From contig CAYJLF010000017.1 of assembly GCA_964371055.1 (NCBI GenBank), forward strand, positions 62,001-126,000: a stretch of 64,000 nucleotides of DNA. The letters are read 5' to 3'. Shown here piece after piece: positions 9,270-17,266 of the stretch (position 1 is its first letter; each line of letters starts with the position of its first letter). The position numbers and the translations under genes are program-made. The notes beneath the pieces are model-generated. The model saw only the letters and a list, made by a program, of their open reading frames with translations, was not told where the DNA came from and did not search any database. Source of the stretch: CAYJLF01 sp964371055 (lineage in GTDB: Bacteria > Eisenbacteria > RBG-16-71-46 > CAIMUX01).

Positions 9270-10184
9270 ACGCCGCGGAGGCGGCATCCGCAGATCGAAG
9301 CGGATCGTCTCGCCGTCACGCACGAGCGTCGCGTAGCGGGTGCCGTTGAAGGTGAGGACGCCGGAGTGGTCCTCGGTCCCCTGCGGCCCGCCCTCGACGT
9401 GGGTTTCGCGGGTAATCGTGCCGTAAAGCGGCCAGGTTTCGGCGCCGACCGGATGCGGGGCCGCAACCTCGGCGATCGTCGTCGTTTCGGTCATCGAGAA
9501 GGCGCTCCAATCGATTTGCTCGCCGGGGCCGTCGGGCGGAGGTCCGCCCGGCGCGCCGGGACCCCGACCGCCGTCGCCGCGTCCACCGGGACCCTGCAGC
9601 GGAGAACCGCCCGGCCCGCCTGGCCCGCCAGGTCCCCCGGGACCTTCCGGACCACGCCGCGGCGGCACGCCTTCCACCTGCTCGACCATCGTCCCGCTCC
9701 AGATGCGGCTCGTTTCCGTCCCGGCCAAGCCCGCGACCGTCAGCTCGTGCGCGATGCGGACGGTTCCGGCCTGGCCCTCCCATTCCGGATGGGCCTCGAG
9801 ATCGATGCGCAAGCCGATCGAGGCGGTCCGATCCTCGTCGTACGCCGCCTGCGTCTCACCGCTCTCGTCGAAGAACGCGTAGCTGCGCTGAATCGTCGCT
9901 CCGTGCTCATCCGTCTCGGGCGGAAGGAGGAACCAGCCGGTCGAGGGATCGTGGTCGCCTCCCTGCGGCACCTCTTCGTGGAGGAGCGGCTGCGGAACGC
10001 CGCGCATCGCGACGCCCGCGCCGCCGGCGCCTCCCTTTGTGTCGGGCGAATCGAGGATCGAGCGGCCGAGCGCCGATGCGGTTCCGCTGTCGGAGCCGTC
10101 GCCATCATCGCCGAGCGAACATCCGCTGAGGACGAGCAGAAGGCCGAGGATGCCGATCCACGCGATCGTTCCATGTCGTTTCAT
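9246..10184 (-). CDS. Lipoprotein with collagen-like Gly/Pro tract, function unknown
   Basis: 312 aa. The N-terminus is a type II signal with lipobox LSGC at about residues 19-22, so it is membrane-anchored in the periplasm or outer membrane. The start at 10184 follows GGAGGT. A folded-looking region (about 60-190) is followed by a 50-residue Gly/Pro-rich collagen-like stretch (GPGGPGGPGGPGG) and a short C-terminal part. The last residues (RIPDQREH) are encoded inside the IS21-like repeat, so the native C-terminus may have been replaced. It lies 242 bp downstream of the sigma/anti-sigma/LTxxQ cluster on the same strand and could belong to that regulon. I do not recognise the family. Confidence 0.7.
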   Translation of the reverse strand: MKRHGTIAWIGILGLLLVLSGCSLGDDGDGSDSGTASALGRSILDSPDTKGGAGGAGVAMRGVPQPLLHEEVPQGGDHDPSTGWFLLPPETDEHGATIQRSYAFFDESGETQAAYDEDRTASIGLRIDLEAHPEWEGQAGTVRIAHELTVAGLAGTETSRIWSGTMVEQVEGVPPRRGPEGPGGPGGPGGPGGSPLQGPGGRGDGGRGPGAPGGPPPDGPGEQIDWSAFSMTETTTIAEVAAPHPVGAETWPLYGTITRETHVEGGPQGTEDHSGVLTFNGTRYATLVRDGETIRFDLRMPPPRRIPDQREH

Positions 10185-10426
10185 GGTCCACCTCCGGTTT
10201 CGGTTTCTGATTCCGATGGGACCCGCTCAACCCCTCGCGAGTCGTGCCGTTCGTCCACATGACAGTCGAGGCCGCCGGTCCGTTAGCCGGATGGATCGGG
10301 CACGAGCGCGCGGCATGCGACGATGCGATGGTTATGCAGGAACGGGAGCGCCGGCGGAGCCGCACGAGAACAGCCAGTCGATCAGAGACAGAAGCGAGAG
10401 TGACCCGCCGCGGCGACAACGCCGCG

Positions 10427-11038
10427 TCACCGCGACGCGACGGAATCGGCCGACTCACGCGCCCCGCCTGCCGGCGGTCGTCCGTCCGGCTGAGGACCCG
10501 CGCCTCGGGCAGGCGGTGGGGCGCCTCGATGCGGCGGCCCGCCCCACGGGGGTGGCGCTCCGGGGGGATGCGGCCGTCCGCCGGGTGGAGGACCGAAGCG
10601 AGCATCGCCCGGGGGACCATTGCGTGCGCCGCCGGGCGGGACACCGGGAAGAGGTGGACCCAGCGGCGGTTGACGCCGATCGAAGATCTCCTGCTGCTCG
10701 GCGGCAAGGACGGAGCGCACCTCCGTGCGGATCGAATCGGTCACCGCGCGCAGCCTAGGGAGGAACGCGTCGAGCACCGCGTCTGTTCGGGGCCGTCCGG
10801 CCTCGAGGATCACATGGATCCGTTCCTGCTGTTCCTGCGTGAGGGCGAGCTCCGCCGCGAGCTGCGGCGGCAGTCCCGGACCGCCGCCCGGCCCGGGCGG
10901 CTGCGACGACAGTCCCGGACGCCCCGCGCGACCTCTCTCGATGGCTGCGCCGGCGAGGGCGCCGACCGCGAAGACCCCCGTGAGCAGCAGGATCGCCTGG
11001 ACGCGCAGGCGTCCCAGGGACTCGATGTTCTCCTTCAT
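10427..11038 (-). CDS. LTxxQ-type (Spy/CpxP/CnrR-like) periplasmic protein with Pro/Gly-rich tail
   Basis: 203 aa from the ATG at 11038, which overlaps the anti-sigma stop as ATGA. One TM/signal-anchor segment (VQAILLLTGVFAVGALAGAA) is followed by a helical domain containing LALTQEQQERIHVILEAG and AVTDSIRTEVRSVLAAEQQE, the LTxxQ pattern of periplasmic heavy-metal sensor/Spy-like proteins. The last ~70 residues are Pro/Gly/Arg-rich and probably disordered. Sitting directly behind a sigma and an anti-sigma-like gene, it resembles CnrY-X-H/Zra-type envelope-stress modules, where the LTxxQ protein senses the periplasm. The inducing signal cannot be read from the sequence. Confidence 0.75.
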   Translation of the reverse strand: MKENIESLGRLRVQAILLLTGVFAVGALAGAAIERGRAGRPGLSSQPPGPGGGPGLPPQLAAELALTQEQQERIHVILEAGRPRTDAVLDAFLPRLRAVTDSIRTEVRSVLAAEQQEIFDRRQPPLGPPLPGVPPGGARNGPPGDARFGPPPGGRPHPPGAPPPWGGPPHRGAPPPARGAGPQPDGRPPAGGARESADSVASR

Positions 11039-11472
11039 CGCGCCCGACTCCTCTCCTGTGTGTCGAGAAGATCCGCGGGTCCCGGTGTCTCGCCGGCCTC
11101 GAGCCAGCGCGCCCACTCCTCCGGCACGCCGATCGCCTCGACGAAGCTGTCGCCTGCGTCATGCGCCGTGCTCGCCGGATGGATCGTCGCGAGGACGGCC
11201 GCCGAGGCGACGGCGAGCGCCGCAGCCGCGGCCAGCACCCAGCGCCTCCAGCGTGCCACCTCGCCCAGGACCGCCAGCCCTCGGCCTGCGCCACGCGCCG
11301 CCTCCTGGCGGCGCATCAGTTCCGGTGTCGCCGCCGTCCGAATCCTCATCAGAACCCGCGCGAAGTCCGCTTCGCCGGCGCATGGATCGAGGGCGGAGAA
11401 ATCGATCCGCGGCTCCTCGTCCTGCCGATCGCCCGGCGCTCCCGGCCCGTTGCGGTCACCCGCTTCATTCAT
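11035..11472 (-). CDS. Putative anti-sigma factor, single-pass membrane protein
   Basis: 145 aa. An acidic cytoplasmic N-terminal half (DFSALDPCAGEADFARVLMR) is followed by one TM helix at about 78-98 (WVLAAAAALAVASAAVLATI) and a ~45-residue periplasmic tail. The start overlaps the sigma-factor stop and the stop overlaps the LTxxQ gene start, both as ATGA, so the three genes are translationally coupled. No zinc-binding HxxxCxxC motif is visible. The anti-sigma role is inferred from position and topology. Confidence 0.7.
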   Translation of the reverse strand: MNEAGDRNGPGAPGDRQDEEPRIDFSALDPCAGEADFARVLMRIRTAATPELMRRQEAARGAGRGLAVLGEVARWRRWVLAAAAALAVASAAVLATIHPASTAHDAGDSFVEAIGVPEEWARWLEAGETPGPADLLDTQERSRAR

Positions 11473-12041
11473 GACACGAACTCTCCCAGCGCGCCCGGCC
11501 CGAGCATCCCCCGGAGTCGGCGGCGCGCCTGAAACAGATGCTGTCGCGACATGACCTCGGAGATCCCGAGGCTCTCGGCGATGTCCCGGTGGCTCCAGCC
11601 GTCCATGTCGTGCAGGAGCACGATCTGGCGCTGGACGTCCGGGATCCCGGCCAGCGCCTCTTCGAGCCGCGTCCGCAACCTGTCTCGATGCAGGTCGCGG
11701 CGCGGGTCCTCAGGCGCGGCCGCTTCCGCCCCCGCATCGAGCGACTCGGTGGTGCGCACCCGCCTGGCGTCGAGGCGGTTGCGCGCGGCGTTTCGCACGA
11801 TCTGAAGCAGCCAGAAGACGAACCGCTCGGGGCTGCGGCAGGAGTCGAGCTTCTCGAGAGCCTTGACCCAGGCATCCTGGCAGACGTCCTCGGCATCGGC
11901 CCGCCTTCCGAGGATCGCGTGCGCGACCCCGAAGGCGGCGCGGTAGTGCCGCCGGACCAGGGCTTCGAAGGCCGGCGTCTCGCCTTGCCGTGCCCGCCCG
12001 ACCAGCTCGACGTCCGAGGTCGTCGCATCAAGGTTATTCAT
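11469..12041 (-). CDS. ECF (sigma-70 family, RpoE-like) sigma factor
   Basis: 190 aa. The sigma2 region at about 20-90 contains FEALVRRHYRAAFGVAHAIL, DAEDVCQDAWVKALEKLDS and the FVFWLLQIVRNAARNRLDAR helix. The sigma4 region at about 130-180 contains 'IPDVQRQIVLLHDMDGWSH', 'DIAESLGISEVMSRQHLFQA' and 'RRRLRG'. These are the standard ECF regions binding the -10 and -35 elements. It is the first gene of a coupled operon with an anti-sigma-like and an LTxxQ protein, so it probably responds to an envelope signal and autoregulates. Confidence 0.93.
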   Translation of the reverse strand: MNNLDATTSDVELVGRARQGETPAFEALVRRHYRAAFGVAHAILGRRADAEDVCQDAWVKALEKLDSCRSPERFVFWLLQIVRNAARNRLDARRVRTTESLDAGAEAAAPEDPRRDLHRDRLRTRLEEALAGIPDVQRQIVLLHDMDGWSHRDIAESLGISEVMSRQHLFQARRRLRGMLGPGALGEFVS

Positions 12042-12050
12042 CCCCGGGGA

Positions 12051-12081
12051 TCTAGACAGACGGGGGGCGGGGAGTGTTAGC
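12051..12081 (-). promoter_or_regulatory. Candidate ECF-type autoregulatory promoter
   Basis: Reading the minus strand, GCTAACA (12081-12075) and GTCTAGA (12057-12051) resemble the AAC / GTCTA elements of RpoE-type promoters. The GTCTAGA element lies just 9 bp ahead of the sigma-gene start codon, so transcription would begin almost at the ATG. It is a pattern match in a GC-rich background. Confidence 0.3.
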
Positions 12082-12227
12082 GCTTTCGGGCGGGTGGGCG
12101 GGCGGAATCGCTAACGTCGTCGCCGCCTCGGCTGTCTTCCGGTCGACCACCTCGGGACCGGAGGCTTTCGCCGTCCGGGAATCGAACGGGCCGGGCCAAG
12201 GCCGCACGTCAAAGGAGGGAGTCTGGC

Positions 12228-13811
12228 ATGAGATCGCAAGCCACGCGCGCCCGCAGGACCATCGGGAAAGCCCTCCGGATCACAGGACGGGCCGGCCGGC
12301 CGTCTCTTCTCGCTGCCGTCCGAGCGATCGCTCTCCTTGCGATTCCGCTCCTGGCGGTCCCGTTCGGACCGGCCTCCGCCTCCTGGACGATCCTCGACAC
12401 CGGACAGGAACAATGCTTCGACAATGCGCAGCCGATCCCCTGCCCCGATCCGGAGCAGGCGTTCCACGGGCAGGATGCCCAGCACGACGGCACCGCTCCC
12501 GCCTTTCAGGACAACGGCGACGGCACCGTGACCGACCTGCGGACCGGCCTCATGTGGCAGAAATCCTTCGCCTGGGACGTCGCATGGGAGCAGGCCGTGG
12601 CGGAGGCCGCCTCATTCGACCTGGCCGGCTACACCGACTGGCGCCTGCCGACGATCAAGGAGCTCTACTCGTTGATCCAGTTCAGCGGATTCTGCGCGCC
12701 CGACTCGTCGATCTCGATCCCCTTCATCGACCGTGACGTCTTCGACTTCGCGTACGGCCATCCGCGCTTCATCGATCACCAGGAGTGGTCCAGCACCTCC
12801 TACGTCGGAAGCGTCTTCGGCGGCGATCCGGCCGCCTTCGGCGTCAACTTCGCCGACGGTCGGATCAAGGGCTATCCGAAGACGATGGCTGGCGAGGTGC
12901 GCTACGTGCGCGGCGGCGACGGCTACGGGATCAACGTCCACGAGGACAACAGCGACGGGACGATCACCGACACGACCACCGGGCTCGTTTGGGCGAAGGA
13001 GGACTCGGGCGTGGCGCTCGACTGGGAGAGCGCGCTCGCCTGGGCGCGGGAGCGAAACGCCGAGGGCTACCTCGGCCACGACGACTGGCGTATCCCGAAC
13101 GCGAAGGAGCTGCAGAGCATCGTCGACTACACTCGCGCTCCCGACGTGACGGGGACTCCCGCCTGTGATCCGCTCTTCGACTGCACGCCGATCGTCAACG
13201 AGGGGGGCGCGGCCGACTACCCCTACTTCTGGGCGAGCACCACGCACGAGGACGGTCCGCCTGAGATGCGGGGCGCCAAGTCGGTTTACGTCGCCTTTGG
13301 CCGTGCGCTCGGCTGGATGGAGGTTCCCCCTCAATCCGGCCACTGGGTCCTGATGGACGTACACGGCGCGGGCGCGCAGCGCAGCGACTTCAAGGCCGGC
13401 GACCCATCCGACTTCCCGCACGGCCACGGCCCGCAGGGGGACGTCGTGCGCATCGAGAACTTCGTGCGCCTGGTCCGCGGGAACAGCGTGGCCACGGGGG
13501 TCGACACCGGCGAGTCGGGGGACGGTTCGCGGCAGGAGGGATGGATGTGGCGGGCGCTTCCCAATCCCACCTCCAGCGGCGCCGTGATCGAGCTGGATCT
13601 CCCGGAGGCGGGGGACGTGCGCATCGACCTCTTCCAAGCGGACGGGCGGCGCATCCGCACCCTCCTCAGCGCCCGGCTCCCCGCCTCCCGCAGCACCGTC
13701 GCCTGGGATGGCCTCGGTGCGGCCGGGCGGCCCCTCCCCGCCGGCGTCTACATCGTGAAGATCACGACGGCTCAAGGCACCGGCACCCTCAAGATCGCCC
13801 GGACGCGGTGA
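12228..13811 (+). CDS. Secreted Lcl (DUF1566) protein with C-terminal sorting domain
   Basis: 527 aa behind AAAGGAGG. An arginine-rich start and hydrophobic segment (about 20-45) form the export signal. Two Lcl/DUF1566 repeats follow: 'GDGTVTDLRTGLMWQK', 'YTDWRLPTIKELYSLI' and 'DGTITDTTTGLVWAKE', 'HDDWRIPNAKELQSIVDY'. Residues about 445-527 are a FlgD-like sorting domain (ALPNPTSSGAVIELDL ... GRRIRTLL ... PAGVYIVKI). Lcl domains occur in surface lectin/adhesin-like proteins (e.g. Legionella collagen-like protein C-terminus); here the ligand is unknown. The next gene is a paralogue without the sorting domain. Confidence 0.85.
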   Translation: MRSQATRARRTIGKALRITGRAGRPSLLAAVRAIALLAIPLLAVPFGPASASWTILDTGQEQCFDNAQPIPCPDPEQAFHGQDAQHDGTAPAFQDNGDGTVTDLRTGLMWQKSFAWDVAWEQAVAEAASFDLAGYTDWRLPTIKELYSLIQFSGFCAPDSSISIPFIDRDVFDFAYGHPRFIDHQEWSSTSYVGSVFGGDPAAFGVNFADGRIKGYPKTMAGEVRYVRGGDGYGINVHEDNSDGTITDTTTGLVWAKEDSGVALDWESALAWARERNAEGYLGHDDWRIPNAKELQSIVDYTRAPDVTGTPACDPLFDCTPIVNEGGAADYPYFWASTTHEDGPPEMRGAKSVYVAFGRALGWMEVPPQSGHWVLMDVHGAGAQRSDFKAGDPSDFPHGHGPQGDVVRIENFVRLVRGNSVATGVDTGESGDGSRQEGWMWRALPNPTSSGAVIELDLPEAGDVRIDLFQADGRRIRTLLSARLPASRSTVAWDGLGAAGRPLPAGVYIVKITTAQGTGTLKIARTR

Positions 13812-13926
13812 GCGGTTGAGGTCGGGAGGCGCGACGAAGCGTAGAGTTTCCTTCCGCGACCGATTGATCATGCCGACTCATGCGTTGGGTTTCTGAAGAC
13901 CGGAACCCCGACAAGGAGCGCTCTTC

Positions 13927-15219
13927 ATGAAGACCCAGTCCCTCCTCCTTTGCCTCATCTTGCCGCTGCTCTGCCTGGCCCAGAGCGGCTGCTCCGATGA
14001 CAGCACCACCCCCGATACCGGCGACGACCCCATCGCGACCATCCACCCCTATACCATCGTCGACACCGACCAGTCCAACTGCTACGACCTGGTCGCCCCC
14101 ATCGCCTGCCCCGCGGCCGGCGAGAGTTATCACGGCCAGGACAGCCAGCACGACGGCTTCCAGCCCAGCTACCAGGTCAGCAGCGACGGCCTGACCGTCA
14201 CCGATCTGGTCACCGGCCTGGTCTGGCAACGCATGGCCGACACCGATGGCGACGGCCAGCTGGGCGTGGCCGACAAGCTCACCTGGGAAGAAACCCGGAC
14301 CCGGCCCGCCGCCCTCAACGCGACCGGATTCGCTGGCCACGACGATTGGCGCCTGCCCAGCATCAAGGAGCTGTACTCCCTGATCCTGTTCTCCGGCACC
14401 GACCCCGATCCTAATGGCGGCGCGGTTGGGTTGGTCCCATTCATCGACGACGAGGCCTTCGTGTTCGTCTACGGAGACCTCGACGCGGGCGAGCGGGTCA
14501 TCGACGCCCAGTACGCCTCCAGCACCATGTATGTGTACGAGGGCATGCCCGTGCCGATGCTCTTCGGCGTCAACTTCGCTGACGGACGCATCAAGGGTTA
14601 CAACCTGACCGGCCCCGACGGCAGCGACAAGACCTTCTACGTCCTCTGCGTGCGCGGCAACACCGACTACGGCGCCAACCAGCTGGTGGACAACGGCGAC
14701 GGCACCATCAGCGATCTGGCCACCGGCCTCAGGTGGGCGCGGGACGACAGTGGCGTCGACCAACCCGGTGGCCTGAACTGGGCTCAGTCCCTGGCCTGGG
14801 TCGCAGAGAAGAACGCCGCCGGCTACCTCGGCCATGGCGACTGGCGACTTCCCTGCATCAAGGAGCTGCAGAGCATCGTCGAGTACACCCGGTCGCCCGA
14901 CACCAGCGGCTCGGCGGCCATCGACCCGCTCTTCGCCTGCACCGTCATCACCAACGAGCGCGGCCAGGATGACTACGGCTTCTACTGGAGCAGCACCACC
15001 CACGCCACGGCCAACGGGACCGGCAGCTACGGCAGCTACGTGGCGTTCGGCCGCGCGCTGGGCTACATGAACGGCCACTGGGTGGACGTCCACGGCGCCG
15101 GCGCCCAGCGCAGCGACCCTAAGGAGGGCGATCCTGCCGACTATCCCGAGGGCCACGGACCCCAGGGCGACGCGATCCGGATCTTCAACCATGTGCGGCT
15201 GGTGCGAGACGCGGGCTGA
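13927..15219 (+). CDS. Lcl (DUF1566) lipoprotein
   Basis: 430 aa behind AAGGAG. The signal peptide ends in a lipobox (LAQSGC at about 17-22), followed by a short acidic/Thr-rich linker (SDDSTTPDTGDD). Two DUF1566 repeats as in the preceding gene are present ('TDLVTGLVWQRMADTDGDGQ', 'HDDWRLPSIKELYSLI', 'GDWRLPCIKELQSIVEYTR'), with the conserved 'AFGRALGYMNGHWVDVHGAG' block. It lacks the C-terminal sorting domain of its neighbour and is anchored by lipid instead. Codon choice (more GAC/AGC/CTG) looks somewhat different from the upstream paralogue, which may mean separate acquisition rather than local duplication. Confidence 0.88.
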   Translation: MKTQSLLLCLILPLLCLAQSGCSDDSTTPDTGDDPIATIHPYTIVDTDQSNCYDLVAPIACPAAGESYHGQDSQHDGFQPSYQVSSDGLTVTDLVTGLVWQRMADTDGDGQLGVADKLTWEETRTRPAALNATGFAGHDDWRLPSIKELYSLILFSGTDPDPNGGAVGLVPFIDDEAFVFVYGDLDAGERVIDAQYASSTMYVYEGMPVPMLFGVNFADGRIKGYNLTGPDGSDKTFYVLCVRGNTDYGANQLVDNGDGTISDLATGLRWARDDSGVDQPGGLNWAQSLAWVAEKNAAGYLGHGDWRLPCIKELQSIVEYTRSPDTSGSAAIDPLFACTVITNERGQDDYGFYWSSTTHATANGTGSYGSYVAFGRALGYMNGHWVDVHGAGAQRSDPKEGDPADYPEGHGPQGDAIRIFNHVRLVRDAG

Positions 15220-15420
15220 GCGGGATCCTCCGTGGGAAGCGGCCGCGCTGACCGTGATCCGCGTCTACCCCATCGGCGATGAATCTCGCCTCGAACGGAA
15301 CGAAACTCTCGACTTGGCGACCGGCGGAAGTCGAGGCTCGCTCGGCCCAGGCCCGGATCATCAATCGGAGTTCCACCGGGGTCGAGAGTGACTGGCTCCC
15401 TCCGGCCGCGATCCTTCACT

Positions 15421-16356
15421 TCAGCCCATAAGCCGCTGAAATCTCTCCGTCATTAGCCGAAGGTACACGTCCTTCAGCGACTCCGGAAGGAAGCTCACCT
15501 CGATCCAACGTTGCCATCGCGGCGCGGCCGCATCGAGGGCCTGGACGACACGGTTCACCGTCGTCCAGGTCAGGCCCAGTCGCTCGATCGCGAAGTAGTC
15601 CAGCAGGTCCTTGCGCCGCAGATTCCGCTTCTTGCCGTTGAGCGGCAACGCGAGTTCCTCCTGGGCCGCCGGTAGGACGATGCTCGTGTTCAGGAGATCA
15701 TAGGCCGGTGCGAGCTGTATCCTCCGGCCGCGCGTGATCACCGAAAAGTTCTTGAGATGCATATCCTCCCCGCCGGTCAGGAAGCAGAAGAGCGTTCGGC
15801 GCAGCAGGTCGAGCTTCTCCACCTGGGGGAAGGTCGTGTATTGCTCGATCACCTTGGCCACCTGCTCCATGCTGGCATCGTACTTCGTCTCTCGCGTGCG
15901 TCCCGCCAGTTGGGCGAAGTCCTCGACGGCGACCTTGCGTCCTCGCGGCAGTCTGTCGAACCTCCGGATGAAGTAGGTCCAGGATCCATCCCGGCCGCGT
16001 AGGAGACCATGCACAGGAACCTCGATGCCCGCCGCGCCGGCCAGCCGCATCGTCAGGTCCTCGTTCTCGGGCACGTTCGGATACTGCACATGTGGAGGTT
16101 TGATGATGTACGTGCCACCGCGGTCGACGATCTCGAAGCGCCGCTCCTTGGGGCGCAGGACGGCGCTGAGCTTGGGCTGGACTCCCTGGATCGAGAGCTT
16201 CGTCGCGCGGCGTCCGGCCTCGAGACGCTGTTCTTCGGCCGTCAGGGGCAGATCGTCCAAGCCCGTAAGTGTGCGCGCCAATCGCTGCAGGCCCTGACGC
16301 GAATAGACCTCCTCGCCGGGCTGGAGCGGCTCGTAGGTGAGCGGGCATCGGTTCAT
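15421..16356 (-). CDS. hipT: HipT-like serine/threonine kinase toxin
   Basis: 311 aa. It corresponds to HipA without the first N-terminal subdomain. A Gly-rich loop SIQGVQPKLS lies at 55-64, in the place where HipA/HipT autophosphorylate. The catalytic block GGEDMHLKN at 195-203 matches HipA's G-N-x-D-x-H-x-K-N, and the metal-binding PAYDLLNT at about 217-224 matches the DFG-like motif. Known HipA/HipT kinases phosphorylate aminoacyl-tRNA synthetases (GltX or TrpS) and halt translation; the target here is not known. It is the last gene of a three-gene operon and its start overlaps the hipS-like stop (ATGA). Confidence 0.85.
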   Translation of the reverse strand: MNRCPLTYEPLQPGEEVYSRQGLQRLARTLTGLDDLPLTAEEQRLEAGRRATKLSIQGVQPKLSAVLRPKERRFEIVDRGGTYIIKPPHVQYPNVPENEDLTMRLAGAAGIEVPVHGLLRGRDGSWTYFIRRFDRLPRGRKVAVEDFAQLAGRTRETKYDASMEQVAKVIEQYTTFPQVEKLDLLRRTLFCFLTGGEDMHLKNFSVITRGRRIQLAPAYDLLNTSIVLPAAQEELALPLNGKKRNLRRKDLLDYFAIERLGLTWTTVNRVVQALDAAAPRWQRWIEVSFLPESLKDVYLRLMTERFQRLMG

Positions 16357-16676
16357 GCCGAACCCTCCTCCAGGGGCGCGACCGTGACCGCTCCCACGAG
16401 ATCGCCGCCGACCGTGAGCAGTTGCAGCATGGGGTCGTCGCGGTCGATCTTCGCCGTCCGAAGCAGAGCCTCGAGTTGGGCGCCCTCGGGGAGAAGCCCG
16501 TCGAAGAAGGGCGGGAAGCGGTCGAACTCGTAGGGCTCGGACCTCACCGGCAGGGTGATCGAGATCGGTGGTCCCCGGTAGTCGGATTCGTACGTGAGGC
16601 GATAGGACCGACTCCGAGCGACTTCGATCAGAACGCCCGCGGAACAGCCGTGGACAAGGACCGCCGCGCTACGCAT
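16353..16676 (-). CDS. hipS: HipS-like protein (HipA N-terminal subdomain 1)
   Basis: 107 aa from the ATG at 16676, which has GAGGAA upstream and overlaps the end of hipB by 8 bp. It matches the 'Couple_hipA'/HipA N-terminal subdomain (YESDYRGPPISITLP, FDRFPPFFDGLLPEG, DPMLQLLTVGGDLVGAVTV). In classical HipBA this part is fused to the kinase. As a separate small gene it matches HipS of the E. coli O127 HipBST system, where HipS is the main neutralising antitoxin. Size and order fit that system well. Confidence 0.8.
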   Translation of the reverse strand: MRSAAVLVHGCSAGVLIEVARSRSYRLTYESDYRGPPISITLPVRSEPYEFDRFPPFFDGLLPEGAQLEALLRTAKIDRDDPMLQLLTVGGDLVGAVTVAPLEEGSA

Positions 16677-16917
16677 GGCGTGATTCCTCACGAGGTTCGC
16701 GCGGGATCGGGCTACGCCAGTGCAGCTCCATGTTGAGCGCGTTGAGGACGCAAATGAGAGTCTCGAGCCTGACCGTCGACTTCCCCTTCTCGATGTCGAA
16801 GACCGCGCTCTTGCCCACGCCCGCCAGCTCGGCGAGTTCGAGCTGCGTGAGCCCGGCCGTCTTGCGATGGTCCCGGATGGCCTCTCCGAGGGTTCTGGCC
16901 CACTCTTCTGCCAGCAT
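16669..16917 (-). CDS. hipB: HipB-like helix-turn-helix antitoxin/repressor
   Basis: 82 aa from the ATG at 16917 (GGAG upstream). The longer in-frame start at 16989 is less likely because it would run through the operator region. An XRE-type HTH covers about 10-65 (RKTAGLTQLELAELAGVGKS, AVFDIEKGKSTVRLETLICV). As in HipB it probably autorepresses the operon; four palindromes CTGC-N4-GCAG lie upstream between 16948 and 17175. Confidence 0.85.
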   Translation of the reverse strand: MLAEEWARTLGEAIRDHRKTAGLTQLELAELAGVGKSAVFDIEKGKSTVRLETLICVLNALNMELHWRSPIPREPREESRHA

Positions 16918-16947
16918 GCCGTGTCTCCAGGCTGTGCGACGGAAATC

Positions 16948-17175
16948 GCTGCTAAGGCAGGACTCGGACCCTGCTTCGTCGAGAGTCACGCACGGGATGG
17001 AGGGGATTTCAAGGAAAATGCTGCCAAGGCAGCGAAAATGGGCGTCATCACGGCCATGGCGAAGGTGGGATCGCGAAGACAGGCGGGATTGCTGCTAACG
17101 CAGCAAATCAAGCGCAAGCCCATGGAAATGGGCGCGTTCATGGGAGAAACGGGGCAAATTTGCCGCCATGGCAGC
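16948..17175. promoter_or_regulatory. Four CTGC-N4-GCAG palindromes upstream of hipBST (candidate HipB operators)
   Basis: Palindromes: CTGCTAAGGCAG (16948-16959), CTGCCAAGGCAG (17021-17032), CTGCTAACGCAG (17092-17103) and the imperfect CCGCCATGGCAG (17163-17174). Centres are 73, 71 and 71 bp apart, close to seven helical turns, while the sequence between them is not repeated. E. coli hipBA likewise has four operators with a different core. The set is a strong candidate for cooperative, DNA-bending repression by the HipB-like protein. Most likely the transcript leader contains three of the sites. Confidence 0.7.
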
Positions 17176-17186
17176 AGTAGCGACGC

Positions 17187-17215
17187 AATATATTGTTAAA
17201 TATACTGTTACGCAA
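17187..17215 (-). promoter_or_regulatory. Sigma-70-type promoter for hipBST
   Basis: On the minus strand TTGCGT (17215-17210), a 17-bp spacer and TATATT (17192-17187) stand out in an AT-rich island within GC-rich DNA. Transcription would start near 17180, placing the outermost palindrome (17163-17174) just after the start point, where a repressor would block RNA polymerase. The leader to the hipB start is about 260 bp. Confidence 0.6.
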
Positions 17216-17266
17216 CACATAGGCTTGCTGCCAGGGCCGGAGGCGGTCCGCGGTTGAGGATAGCTC

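Noticed and set aside
13789..15192. 467-codon minus-strand ORF opposite the Lcl lipoprotein
   Set aside because: Ala/Val/Gly-rich shadow frame; the plus strand has lipobox and DUF1566 motifs.
16950..17175. CRISPR-like array of short palindromes
   Set aside because: Only a 12-bp palindrome recurs, spacers are unequal in sequence and there are no cas genes; operator sites fit better.
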